Shown here piece after piece: positions 1 to 7,230 of a stretch of DNA of 64,000 nt. A program made the position numbers and the translations under genes. Source of the stretch: Saccharibacillus endophyticus (lineage in GTDB: Bacteria; Bacillota; Bacilli; Paenibacillales; Paenibacillaceae); contig NZ_JAAZWE010000001.1 of NCBI RefSeq assembly GCF_013185185.1, positions 930,001 to 994,000 on the forward strand, written 5' to 3'. How positions within the stretch are numbered: position 1 is the stretch's first letter; each line of letters starts with the position of its first letter. Under the pieces are notes generated by a model. It saw only the letters and a list, made by a program, of their open reading frames with translations, did not search any database and was not told the origin of the DNA.

Positions 1-547
1 TGTCGTTATCGCCGCGAAACCCGATAAACGCATGGCTGACATCGACGTTGATCGGCAAATTCAGCGGAACGATCAGGTCGTCGATCAGATACGGATTGCT
101 GTAGCAAAATAGCCCTTCCGTCGAATCTTCCCAGAGCAGCAGTCCGCTGTCGTAACCCGGAATGGAAGCGATCGCTTCCCGAAGCGCAATCGTCGATTCC
201 CGGTCGATCGGCGCATTGCCCATCCCGACATAATGCGCGTGAATGACGCATTTCGCATCTTCTTCCTCGCAAATTCGCAGCAGCTCCGCCGTCGATTCCC
301 GGTAAAAAGTAATCATTTCCGGTTCCTCGCTTAATATGTCCAGATAAGCACCCCGATATTTCGACGGATGATGCATATAGGCTTTAATCCCTCTGCGCCG
401 CATTTCCCGAATACGTTCGCGTATAAGCGGAGTACGTTCCATATCCTTTTCCGTTAAAAAAAGCTCGACGATCTCCGGTTCATGACTCAGACGATTCGCG
501 AAACTTTTGTCGTCGATGCCGCCTTTGAGTCTTATGCCTTTTTGCAT
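1..547 (-). CDS. Sugar phosphate isomerase/epimerase-like TIM-barrel protein (partial, runs off left edge)
   Basis: The frame is open from an ATG at 547 to the window edge, so at least 182 residues are visible and the C-terminus is missing. A GGAGG ribosome binding site lies just upstream of the ATG. The visible part starts MQKGIRLKGGID and contains YMHHPSKYRG, CVIHAHYVG and LPINVDVSHAF, a spacing of His and Asp residues typical of the xylose-isomerase-like (AP endonuclease 2) barrel family, which binds a divalent metal. It is the last visible gene of the minus-strand sugar cluster, downstream of the GH43 gene, so a role in sugar isomerisation or epimerisation is likely. The exact substrate cannot be told, and the family assignment rests on pattern only. 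Confidence 0.7.
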   Translation of the reverse strand, partial: MQKGIRLKGGIDDKSFANRLSHEPEIVELFLTEKDMERTPLIRERIREMRRRGIKAYMHHPSKYRGAYLDILSEEPEMITFYRESTAELLRICEEEDAKCVIHAHYVGMGNAPIDRESTIALREAIASIPGYDSGLLLWEDSTEGLFCYSNPYLIDDLIVPLNLPINVDVSHAFIGFRGDND

Positions 548-711
548 GTCGATTCCTCCCGTGCTCCTGTGTTCGTTTGTCGGTTCTGTCGATCGAAGCG
601 ACTTGTCCGACCGCAACCGTTTCTTTCTTCATCTTAACGAAAAGCAGCCCGGCGTACAAAGTTCATTTCGCGGCTGCGCGAATTTTCTCGCTCGGCGCCT
701 TTATTTCCAAA

Positions 712-770
712 TAGAAAGAAAAAGCCTTTGCTCTTCCCTGAAACCGAAGTTTCGAAAGGAGCAAAGGCTT
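712..770 (-). terminator. Rho-independent terminator of the GH43 gene
   Basis: A 12-bp inverted repeat (AAGCCTTTGCTC and its complement) encloses a second short GAAAC/GTTTC stem. On the minus strand it is followed by TTTCTTTCT. It starts about 70 bp after the GH43 stop, so the isomerase-like gene at 1-547 is probably partly insulated from it. Confidence 0.75.
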
Positions 771-842
771 GTCTTCGACGTAACATGGCAAACGAACGCC
801 GCTGCCGGCAATGTTCGAAAAAGAGAAGGTTGACGAATCCGA

Positions 843-1823
843 TTACGAAATCGCCAGTTCGTCCGCCGACGTATCCGGTCTCGGCACGCCGAAGTTCGGA
901 GTTCCGTCTTCGTTCCATTCAATCACCTGAACGCGAGCATGACGGTTCGGATCGTATAACGGATCGCCGACGATCTCTTTATAGCTTCTTCCGTGGAACA
1001 CGAGCAGGTCGAGCGAGCCGTCTTCGGATACGGTGAAGCTGTTATGGCCCGGTCCGTACTGCCCGTTTTCTTCGCAAGTTTGGAACACGGGAACCGGCGT
1101 TTTGACCCAAGATTTCGGATCAAGCAGATCGCTGTTCTCATCCGCAGTCAATAGACCCATGCAGTAATTGTAGTCCGTAGCACTGCCCGAAAAGGTCATG
1201 AAGATCCGTCCGTTGCGTTTCAGGATCGCGGCACCTTCATTCACCAGGAACCCGATTTTTTCCCACTCGTACTCGGGCGTCGAAATGCAGACCTGCTCGC
1301 CGCGCAGCGTCCACGGATTTTCCATCTCGGAAATGTACATATTCGAGTTTCCTGCAATCTCCGGATCTTTCTGCGCCCAAACGTAATAACGAATACCGCG
1401 ATGTTCGAATGAAGTCGCGTCCAGCGCGAACGACTCCCATTTCGTTTTAATTTGCCCTTTTTCGATCCACTCGCCTTCCAGCGGATTATCGGAATCGTTT
1501 TCGAGAACAAACATGCGATGATCGAACAAGCCTTCCTTCGTCTCCGACGTATGCGCCGCCGCGAAGTAGACGTACCATTTGCCGTCGATGAAGTGAATCT
1601 CCGGCGCCCAAATATTCGCGCTCATCGGGCCGCTGTCATGCTTATACCAGATGTTTTTCGCTTCGGCATCCCGAAGCCCGATAATCGTGGATGCGCGTCT
1701 AAGCTCAATCCGATCATACTCAGGAACGGAAGCAATAAAATAATAGAAACCGTCTGTATGTTTCAAGATAAACGGATCGGCTCTTTGTTCGATCAAAGGG
1801 TTAGGTAAGTTGTAAGGTGTCAT
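843..1823 (-). CDS. Glycoside hydrolase family 43 (arabinofuranosidase/xylosidase type)
   Basis: This 326-residue protein has no signal peptide, so it should act in the cytoplasm on imported oligosaccharides. The GH43 five-bladed propeller triad is recognisable: Asp16 in EQRADPFIL (general base), Asp135 in SFALDATSF (pKa modulator) and Glu196 in VNEGAAIL (general acid). The ATG at 1823 has an ATAGGAG site ten bases upstream. The frame stays open to 2069, but that extension is low-complexity and lies upstream of the ribosome binding site. It follows a sugar ABC transporter on the same strand, which fits uptake and hydrolysis of arabino- or xylo-oligosaccharides. The fold is clear; the precise specificity is not. 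Confidence 0.85.
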   Translation of the reverse strand: MTPYNLPNPLIEQRADPFILKHTDGFYYFIASVPEYDRIELRRASTIIGLRDAEAKNIWYKHDSGPMSANIWAPEIHFIDGKWYVYFAAAHTSETKEGLFDHRMFVLENDSDNPLEGEWIEKGQIKTKWESFALDATSFEHRGIRYYVWAQKDPEIAGNSNMYISEMENPWTLRGEQVCISTPEYEWEKIGFLVNEGAAILKRNGRIFMTFSGSATDYNYCMGLLTADENSDLLDPKSWVKTPVPVFQTCEENGQYGPGHNSFTVSEDGSLDLLVFHGRSYKEIVGDPLYDPNRHARVQVIEWNEDGTPNFGVPRPDTSADELAIS

Positions 1824-2294
1824 AAAATAGGGGCTCCTATCGGGAATTTGACGGGGGCCGATGCGTTGGATCGGCCGGGAGCGGACCAGCACAGGCACGT
1901 ATGGGGCGCTCCGGGGCGTGGGGTTCTTGCGATCGCTGTCGAATTTCGATTTCTTCATATTAACAAGGTTAAGGTTGAAATCGAAATTCAAAGGCGAGCG
2001 CTCCGCTTCTTCAGAATCCCCACACCCCTCCGCTAGCGCGTGCCCGGCCGACCCAATCGGCCTGATCAAATTCTTTTTATTTTTATTGGGTAGGTGTGTA
2101 AGGTAAAGCCTTGCCGAACGCTAATGCTGCGGCAAGTCAAAGCAGTAAGGATAAGTACAACTAGTCAGAACGAATACAAGTGAATAGAAGTTCAAACACA
2201 ATTGAGATCGAAACGAGAACTCAATGCCGTGCTACTACTACCTAAAAAACACGAACGAGGCGTTTTAAAGGGAAATCGGTGTTTATTCCAGGCC
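1824..2294. other. Intergenic region upstream of GH43
   Basis: About 470 bp between the GH43 start and repeat copy A. No convincing gene is present; the open frames here are extensions or antisense of neighbours. The stretch near 2120-2240 is AT-richer and could hold a separate promoter for GH43, but no clear -35/-10 pair was picked out. Confidence 0.4.
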
Positions 2295-2427
2295 GCGTAG
2301 CTTGGGGCGGAGGGGGAAATTCAGTGAAGGAGCGTTAGCGTTCGCCTTTGCATTTGGGAAGCATCCTTGCAAAATTCCAATCCAGCTTCCCAAATGCAAC
2401 ACGCGACCGGAACGAATTTCCCCCGCA
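2295..2427 (-). repeat. Interspersed palindromic repeat, copy A
   Basis: Imperfect palindrome with GGGAAATTCAGTGAAGG at one end and CGGAACGAATTTCCCCC at the other. The central stem pairs GCATTTGGGAAGC with GCTTCCCAAATGC around a loop containing TCCAATCC. It belongs to the same family as copies B-G. It sits between the second permease gene and the GH43 gene of one operon. Confidence 0.85.
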
Positions 2428-2461
2428 GCCCCTCCCGCAAGCCCCCCAGAATAACCCCGCC

Positions 2462-3358
2462 TTACCCTTTAATCCCCGAGTTCAAATTAATCGACTGAAC
2501 AAAATATTTTTGGGCGAACAAGAACAAAGCCAGCGTCGGAATGATCGCCAGGATCGCCGAACCCATCAGTTGCCCGATCATCCGGTAGTTGCCGTAGATG
2601 TCTTGCAGCAGCAGCAGACCTGCCGTGACCGGCATCTTGTCGACATCCGTGTACACGATAACCGGCCAGAGGAAGTCGTTCCACGATCCGGTGAACGAGA
2701 ACAGCGCGCAGACGATCAGGACCGGCTTGATCAGCGGCAGCATGATCGAGAAGTAAATCCGGAAGTGGCTGGCGCCGTCGACTTTCGCCGACTCGTCCAG
2801 ATCTTTCGGAATCGCGAGCATGAATTGACGCACCAAGAAGATGTTGCCCATACCCGCAAGGCCCGGGATAATCATCGCCCACGGCGTGTTGACCCAACCG
2901 AGCGCATCGATAATTTTGTAGGACGGAATCAGGTTTACGACGCCCGGGAAGAACGAGATTCCCAGCAGCGTGAAGAACAGGAAGTTACGTCCTTTAAAGT
3001 TCATGCGTGCGTAACCATAGCCCGTAATCGAGATAACCACGACGACAAGCAGCGTATGCGATGTCGCGATCAAGACAGAGTTCATCAACCAACGCAGAAT
3101 CGGCGCCGTCGACGTGTTTTCCAGAATTTCCGTATAATTGTCCATGATCCAGTTAACCGGAAGCAGCCGGAATCCGGTGCTTACGACTTCGGTCTGCGAA
3201 CGGAACGATGTCGTGATCCCGAAGATAACCGGTATGATCCAAATCAAGCAGAGCAGCCCGAGGAATACATAAGCCACAACTTGAGAGACGCTGACTTTCG
3301 TGCGCTTACGGCCTACGGCCACGGCGCTTTTATCCAAATCCATGACTGGGTTTGACAT
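2462..3358 (-). CDS. Carbohydrate ABC transporter permease (MalG/AraQ type)
   Basis: A 298-residue inner-membrane protein with about six hydrophobic segments, the first near residues 27-50. The cytoplasmic EAA loop is seen as DESAKVDGASHFRIYFSIMLPL, the site that docks the ATPase. It starts at an ATG behind AAGGAGGAG. It lies 17 bases after the partner permease and should pair with it. No ATP-binding subunit is encoded nearby, as is common for Firmicute sugar importers that share an MsmX-like ATPase encoded elsewhere. Substrate is inferred from the neighbouring GH43 gene to be an oligosaccharide. Confidence 0.93.
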   Translation of the reverse strand: MSNPVMDLDKSAVAVGRKRTKVSVSQVVAYVFLGLLCLIWIIPVIFGITTSFRSQTEVVSTGFRLLPVNWIMDNYTEILENTSTAPILRWLMNSVLIATSHTLLVVVVISITGYGYARMNFKGRNFLFFTLLGISFFPGVVNLIPSYKIIDALGWVNTPWAMIIPGLAGMGNIFLVRQFMLAIPKDLDESAKVDGASHFRIYFSIMLPLIKPVLIVCALFSFTGSWNDFLWPVIVYTDVDKMPVTAGLLLLQDIYGNYRMIGQLMGSAILAIIPTLALFLFAQKYFVQSINLNSGIKG

Positions 3359-3375
3359 GCTGCACTCCTCCTTAA

Positions 3376-4254
3376 TCAGTTCGAGTTACGATTCATGACG
3401 TAGTACTGCAGGGCCGAAATCACGAGAATCACGAGGCCCAGCAAGACTGCCATGGCCGAGGCCATCCCCGCGATGGATTCGCCGCTGCCGAAAGCCAGTT
3501 GGCGGATGTACATCATCAGCACCGACGTGCTCTGTTGAGGACCGCCGTCGGTCATCATCAGCGGTTGGCCGAAGACGTTGAACGCGCCCGCCGTCGTCAT
3601 GACGAACGTATAGATTAACGGGAAGTTGATCGAAGGCAGCGTAATGCTGAAGAATTTGCGGATCGGACCCGCGCCGTCCAGCTCGGCCGACTCGTACAGT
3701 TCTTCGGCAACCCCGCTGATCGAAGCCCGGTAGATGATCATGTTGCCGCCGATGCCGCCCCAGATGGTCAAGATAATAATGATGAGCCAAGCATACGGCT
3801 GATGCGTCGCCCAGGCGATCGTCGAGCCGAACAGATTGCCGGTGATGCCTAGCTGTTTGTTGAAAATCAACGAAAAGATCAAGGCCGATGCCGAAATCGA
3901 GATCAGGCCCGGTACATACAATACGGATTGAATGAAGGTTTTGCCTTTGAGTTTCTTGTGCGACAGCGCTACCGCGATCATCAACGGAAGCACGATAAGC
4001 GGCGGTACGGTGAAGAGGACGAACAGAAGCGTGTTTTTCAAACCGTTAAAGAACTGCGTATGGAACGTCGACGACGTATCGAACAGGATCGTATTATAGT
4101 TCGCGAATCCTACCCAGTTCGGTGAACCGGCCAAGTTCCACTGCGTGAACGAAGCGTAAATGCCGTAGATCGTCGGGATGACGACGAACACGAGAAACAA
4201 AATCAGATGCGGTCCCACAAAGAAAGCGGGAGCCAAACTCAGCTTCTTTTTCAT
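3376..4254 (-). CDS. Carbohydrate ABC transporter permease (MalF/UgpA type)
   Basis: A 292-residue membrane protein and partner of the MalG-type permease. It begins with a hydrophobic segment (LAPAFFVGPHLILFLVFVVI) and has an EAA-type loop, EELYESAELDGAGPIRKFFSITLP. The start ATG follows GAGAGGAGAAC at rather long spacing. It is separated from the upstream solute-binding gene by 364 bp holding two hairpins and repeat copy B, which probably sets the permeases at a lower level than the binding protein. The family assignment is secure; the sugar is not known. Confidence 0.93.
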   Translation of the reverse strand: MKKKLSLAPAFFVGPHLILFLVFVVIPTIYGIYASFTQWNLAGSPNWVGFANYNTILFDTSSTFHTQFFNGLKNTLLFVLFTVPPLIVLPLMIAVALSHKKLKGKTFIQSVLYVPGLISISASALIFSLIFNKQLGITGNLFGSTIAWATHQPYAWLIIIILTIWGGIGGNMIIYRASISGVAEELYESAELDGAGPIRKFFSITLPSINFPLIYTFVMTTAGAFNVFGQPLMMTDGGPQQSTSVLMMYIRQLAFGSGESIAGMASAMAVLLGLVILVISALQYYVMNRNSN

Positions 4255-4340
4255 AGGCTTTCAGTTCTCCTCTCAAGACTGCCCTGAATCCCGGATCGCG
4301 TTCAGGCTGTATGCCGAACCGTTGCCGGGCTTGGAAAAAA

Positions 4341-4365
4341 CGATATGCCCTCTCTGGGCATATCG
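4341..4365. repeat. Perfect 10-bp palindromic hairpin, first of two related copies
   Basis: CGATATGCCC and GGGCATATCG face each other across a five-base TCTCT loop. A degenerate direct copy lies at 4559-4583. Both are in the spacer between the solute-binding protein and the permeases, where hairpins often stabilise the upstream mRNA or attenuate transcription. Confidence 0.7.
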
Positions 4366-4410
4366 CCAGGCTGCCCTCGAAAGTCACGGTTGCGGGAGAA
4401 GTCATCAGGC

Positions 4411-4536
4411 TCCGAGAGAAATTCGTTCAAGTCGCTGTCTCACTCGGAAAAGAGATTGAATATCAATAAGGAGTTTTCCGAGTTCAAAGGCGTCTTTCAC
4501 TGAATTTCTCTCTCCGCCCGCTGACTTCCAGCTACG
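4411..4536 (+). repeat. Interspersed palindromic repeat, copy B
   Basis: Begins GAGAGAAATTCGTTC and ends CACTGAATTTCTCTC, followed by a conserved CCAGCTACG tail. The central stem is ACTCGGAAAA with TTTTCCGAGT around a loop containing GATTGAAT. It lies inside an operon, between the binding-protein and permease genes. Confidence 0.88.
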
Positions 4537-4558
4537 TTAGACTTTCTTGACATCTTGG

Positions 4559-4583
4559 CGATGTATCCGCTCTGGGCATATCG
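4559..4583. repeat. Degenerate second copy of the 4341 palindrome
   Basis: The right half, CTCTGGGCATATCG, is identical to the copy at 4341-4365. The left half is diverged, so the hairpin is weaker. The two copies flank repeat copy B. Confidence 0.55.
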
Positions 4584-4618
4584 GTTCTTCTTTTGATGTA
4601 GTAATCTATTCGATACGA

Positions 4619-5875
4619 TTATTCGCCGGTTTTGGCTGCCGCCCCGGTCGATTCGGTAATCTTGTCTTCGACTTCCTTCTGCATCGTCTGCAAGGTTTCG
4701 TCGATGTCCACGTTGCCGCGAACCATATCGCCGACATACTTGTCGACCGTTTCCGCGATGTACGGATAGTACTCGTACGTGTAGATGTACAGCGACTCGA
4801 TTTCTTTTTCGTCCGAAGTGAAGAAGGATTGCATGTACTGCGAGAAATCAGGGCTTTCCACGACTTGCTTACTCGCAGGAATTTGACCGGCTTTCGCCCA
4901 CTCTACCGAGTTTTCGCGAATGAATTCGAGGAATGCGCCGATGCCTTGTTCTTTTTCGTCCAGACGCTGTTCGTTGTTGAACATCGCGAACAAGTGGGAC
5001 GAGGAACGGTTCGTGAATTTGTCCGGGCTGACCGAGTATACGTTCGTGACGCCGAAATTCAGGTTCTCGACCGTAGCGTGCGCCGTGGAACTCCATGTTC
5101 CGTCTGTCGAGAACAGCACGTTGCCGGATTGGAACATCAGATAGCCGTCTTCGCCGAACGGAGTCATCAGACCCGCGTCGTTGATTTTTTTGACATCTTC
5201 GACCGCCGTTTTCATGACTTCGGTGTTGACCGCTGGCTTGCCGTCTTCTTGAATATCGCCGTTCAGGTTCTGAATCTGTCCGAGCATCGCCCATCCGAGC
5301 AGCGCGTCGTTGACCACGTAATCGCCTTCGTCCATCTTGCCTTGCAGGCTCAGGATTTCGTCCACGGTTACGTTATTGTCGTCAAGGAAACTTTCCGCGC
5401 CGTATTTGGCCAGCAAGTCCTTATTGTAATACATCACGTTGGCATGGATATCGAGCGGAACCGTGTATTGCGTACCGTCGATGTTGCCTGCGCCCCAGGC
5501 TTGCGGCAAGTAATTGTCTTCTTTCAGTTCTGGTTGCGCTTGCATGACTGTCGTCATGGCTTCAAGCTGATTTTGTTTCACGTATCCCGGTACGCGGTCG
5601 GCGTGAATGATCGCCAGATCCGGGATGCCTTTACCGGAACTTAATACGGTAGAGATTTTCGTATACATATCCGCGGTTACGACATGCTTCACCTTGACTG
5701 CCGGATCGGTGTCATTGTAAGCCTTCACCAGGTTGTCCATGTAAGCGCCGTCTTCGCCTGTAAGCGGTGTCCAGAATGTAATCGTGTTCGGATCGTTCGC
5801 GTTACTGCTGCAACCTGCCAGCAGCGAAGCCGTCAACGCAACACCTGTAAGTAATGCCCCCAATTTTCTTTTCAA
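4619..5875 (-). CDS. Extracellular solute-binding lipoprotein, family 1 (sugar)
   Basis: This 418-residue lipoprotein captures a sugar outside the membrane and delivers it to the two permeases downstream. The signal peptide (residues 1-21) ends in lipobox LLAGC with Cys22 as the lipidated residue. The mature part starts NTITFWTPLTGEDG, typical of the family 1 (MalE/UgpB-like) fold, and the length is normal. The start is TTG with AGGAGGAG seven bases ahead. A good SigA promoter lies at 5917-5946, so this is the first gene of the operon. The divergent ArsR-type regulator at 6155 is the obvious candidate controller. Confidence 0.93.
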   Translation of the reverse strand: MKRKLGALLTGVALTASLLAGCSSNANDPNTITFWTPLTGEDGAYMDNLVKAYNDTDPAVKVKHVVTADMYTKISTVLSSGKGIPDLAIIHADRVPGYVKQNQLEAMTTVMQAQPELKEDNYLPQAWGAGNIDGTQYTVPLDIHANVMYYNKDLLAKYGAESFLDDNNVTVDEILSLQGKMDEGDYVVNDALLGWAMLGQIQNLNGDIQEDGKPAVNTEVMKTAVEDVKKINDAGLMTPFGEDGYLMFQSGNVLFSTDGTWSSTAHATVENLNFGVTNVYSVSPDKFTNRSSSHLFAMFNNEQRLDEKEQGIGAFLEFIRENSVEWAKAGQIPASKQVVESPDFSQYMQSFFTSDEKEIESLYIYTYEYYPYIAETVDKYVGDMVRGNVDIDETLQTMQKEVEDKITESTGAAAKTGE

Positions 5876-5916
5876 TGTATTCTCCTCCTGTCTATGTAAA
5901 CCCTTAACTCGCGTTT

Positions 5917-5946
5917 AGTATATCCCTAATCTGAAAACGGTGTCAA
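5917..5946 (-). promoter_or_regulatory. SigA-type promoter of the sugar transporter operon
   Basis: On the minus strand TTGACA (5941-5946) and TATACT (5917-5922) are separated by 18 bases, 42 bp upstream of the binding-protein start. Just upstream (5950-6000) the DNA is very AT-rich with repeated AACTTAAA units and a TTTAGTTAAC stretch, which could be the operator of the divergent regulator. Confidence 0.7.
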
Positions 5947-6154
5947 TAACTTTTTAATAAACTTAAAACTTAAATTTATAGTTTAGTTAACTTTTTTATT
6001 ACTTTAATTTCTGAATGTAACCGCTATTTTGTTTCGAGAATACCTTATGTATTAATTTATGTACATGTTAATAATCTTTATGGTATTATTAATTTCACTA
6101 AGAGCCGGCAGCGGCTCGTTCTATAGAAACTAAGCGAAAGAAGTGGGATAAGAG

Positions 6155-7057
6155 ATGCAGTTGGAAATCGATCAGTCCTCTCTCGTCGTCTATGAAGCAC
6201 TAGCCAGCGAAGTTCGTATCAAGATCATTCAGCTATTATCCAAGAACAAAATGAATATTAAGGAATTGGCCGCCGAGCTTGGCATCAGCAGTCCGATCGT
6301 GATTAAGCACATCAAGAAGCTGGAAGACGCGGGGATCATCAAAACGGAGAAAGTGCCGGGCAAGTCGGGATTGCAAAAGCTCTCCATCCTGAAAGTCGAC
6401 CACATCGAAATTAATTTTCCGAAAAAGATTTTCCACTCTTTCGACTCCTATGAAACGTCGGTGCCGGTCGGCCATTATACGGACTTCGACTTGAAGCCGA
6501 CATGCGGACTCGCTTCGGACAAAGACTTTATCGGGCCTGTCGACGATCCGAAGTATTTCATGGACCCGAAGCGCATGGATGCGGAAATTTTGTGGTTTAC
6601 GCAAGGATTCGTGCAGTACAGCGTGGCGAATTTCCTGAAAAAAGAAGAAAAGCTGCAGCAATTCGAGATCAGCATGGAGCTGTCTTCGGAGTTTCCGTTC
6701 TCGAACGACGTATGGCCGTCCGATCTCACCTTCACGCTGAACGGCGTCGAGCTGGGCATCTGGACCAGCCCCGGCGACTTCGCGGATACGAGAGGCAAGC
6801 TGACTCCGGAATGGTGGCCGCATAACCTCAATCAGTACGGCTTGCTCAAAACGATCCGGATCACGGGCCACGGCACGTATGTCGACGGCGATCCGATGTC
6901 CGATATTTCGATCGCCGATCTGGATACGAGCTGCGATCGCTGGACTTTGCGCATTGAAGTCAAGGAAGATGCGAAGAACGTAGGCGGAGCGACGATTTTC
7001 GGAAAAAAATTCGGAAATCACAACCAGGATATTTTGTTTAAGATGTATTATTTATAA
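6155..7057 (+). CDS. ArsR-type winged-helix regulator with large C-terminal sensor-like domain
   Basis: A 300-residue protein. Residues 1-80 form an ArsR/MarR-like winged helix: the helix-turn-helix is visible in MNIKELAAELGISSPIVIKHIKKLEDAGII. The remaining 220 residues (rich in Trp, Asp and Pro; for example GIWTSPGDFADTRG) do not resemble the small metal-sensing ArsR proteins and probably bind a sugar-derived ligand. No metal-binding CxC motif is present in the recognition region. It is divergent from the sugar ABC operon across a 279-bp AT-rich promoter region, so it most likely controls that operon. Proteins of this two-part layout are common in Paenibacillus sugar loci. The ligand is unknown. 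Confidence 0.85.
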   Translation: MQLEIDQSSLVVYEALASEVRIKIIQLLSKNKMNIKELAAELGISSPIVIKHIKKLEDAGIIKTEKVPGKSGLQKLSILKVDHIEINFPKKIFHSFDSYETSVPVGHYTDFDLKPTCGLASDKDFIGPVDDPKYFMDPKRMDAEILWFTQGFVQYSVANFLKKEEKLQQFEISMELSSEFPFSNDVWPSDLTFTLNGVELGIWTSPGDFADTRGKLTPEWWPHNLNQYGLLKTIRITGHGTYVDGDPMSDISIADLDTSCDRWTLRIEVKEDAKNVGGATIFGKKFGNHNQDILFKMYYL

Positions 7058-7077
7058 GCCGAATTTTCTTTTTAACT

Positions 7078-7130
7078 AAAAAACCTTGTACGCCGCATCG
7101 ATATCGATTGCGTGTATAAGGTTTTTTCTT
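7078..7130 (+). terminator. Terminator after the ArsR-type regulator
   Basis: AAAAAACCTTGTACGC pairs imperfectly with GCGTGTATAAGGTTTTTT. It begins 20 bp after the stop codon and ends in a T tract. Confidence 0.85.
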
Positions 7131-7230
7131 TTTCTTAAAAATCATGAATTCGGCATAACTTATCTGTCATTTGCCGCGTTCGGCATAGTAAGAAGATCCC
7201 TTGCAATCAAACCGAAAAGGAGTGGGCCGC

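Noticed and set aside
2348..3355. 335-codon plus-strand frame opposite the permease gene
   Set aside because: Extremely Arg/Asn/Gln-rich and without hydrophobic or domain pattern; opposite a clear permease.
4547..5644. Long open frame (365 codons) on the plus strand opposite the sugar-binding lipoprotein gene
   Set aside because: It mirrors the codon pattern of the real gene on the other strand, has Arg/Phe/Val-rich random composition and no ribosome binding site.
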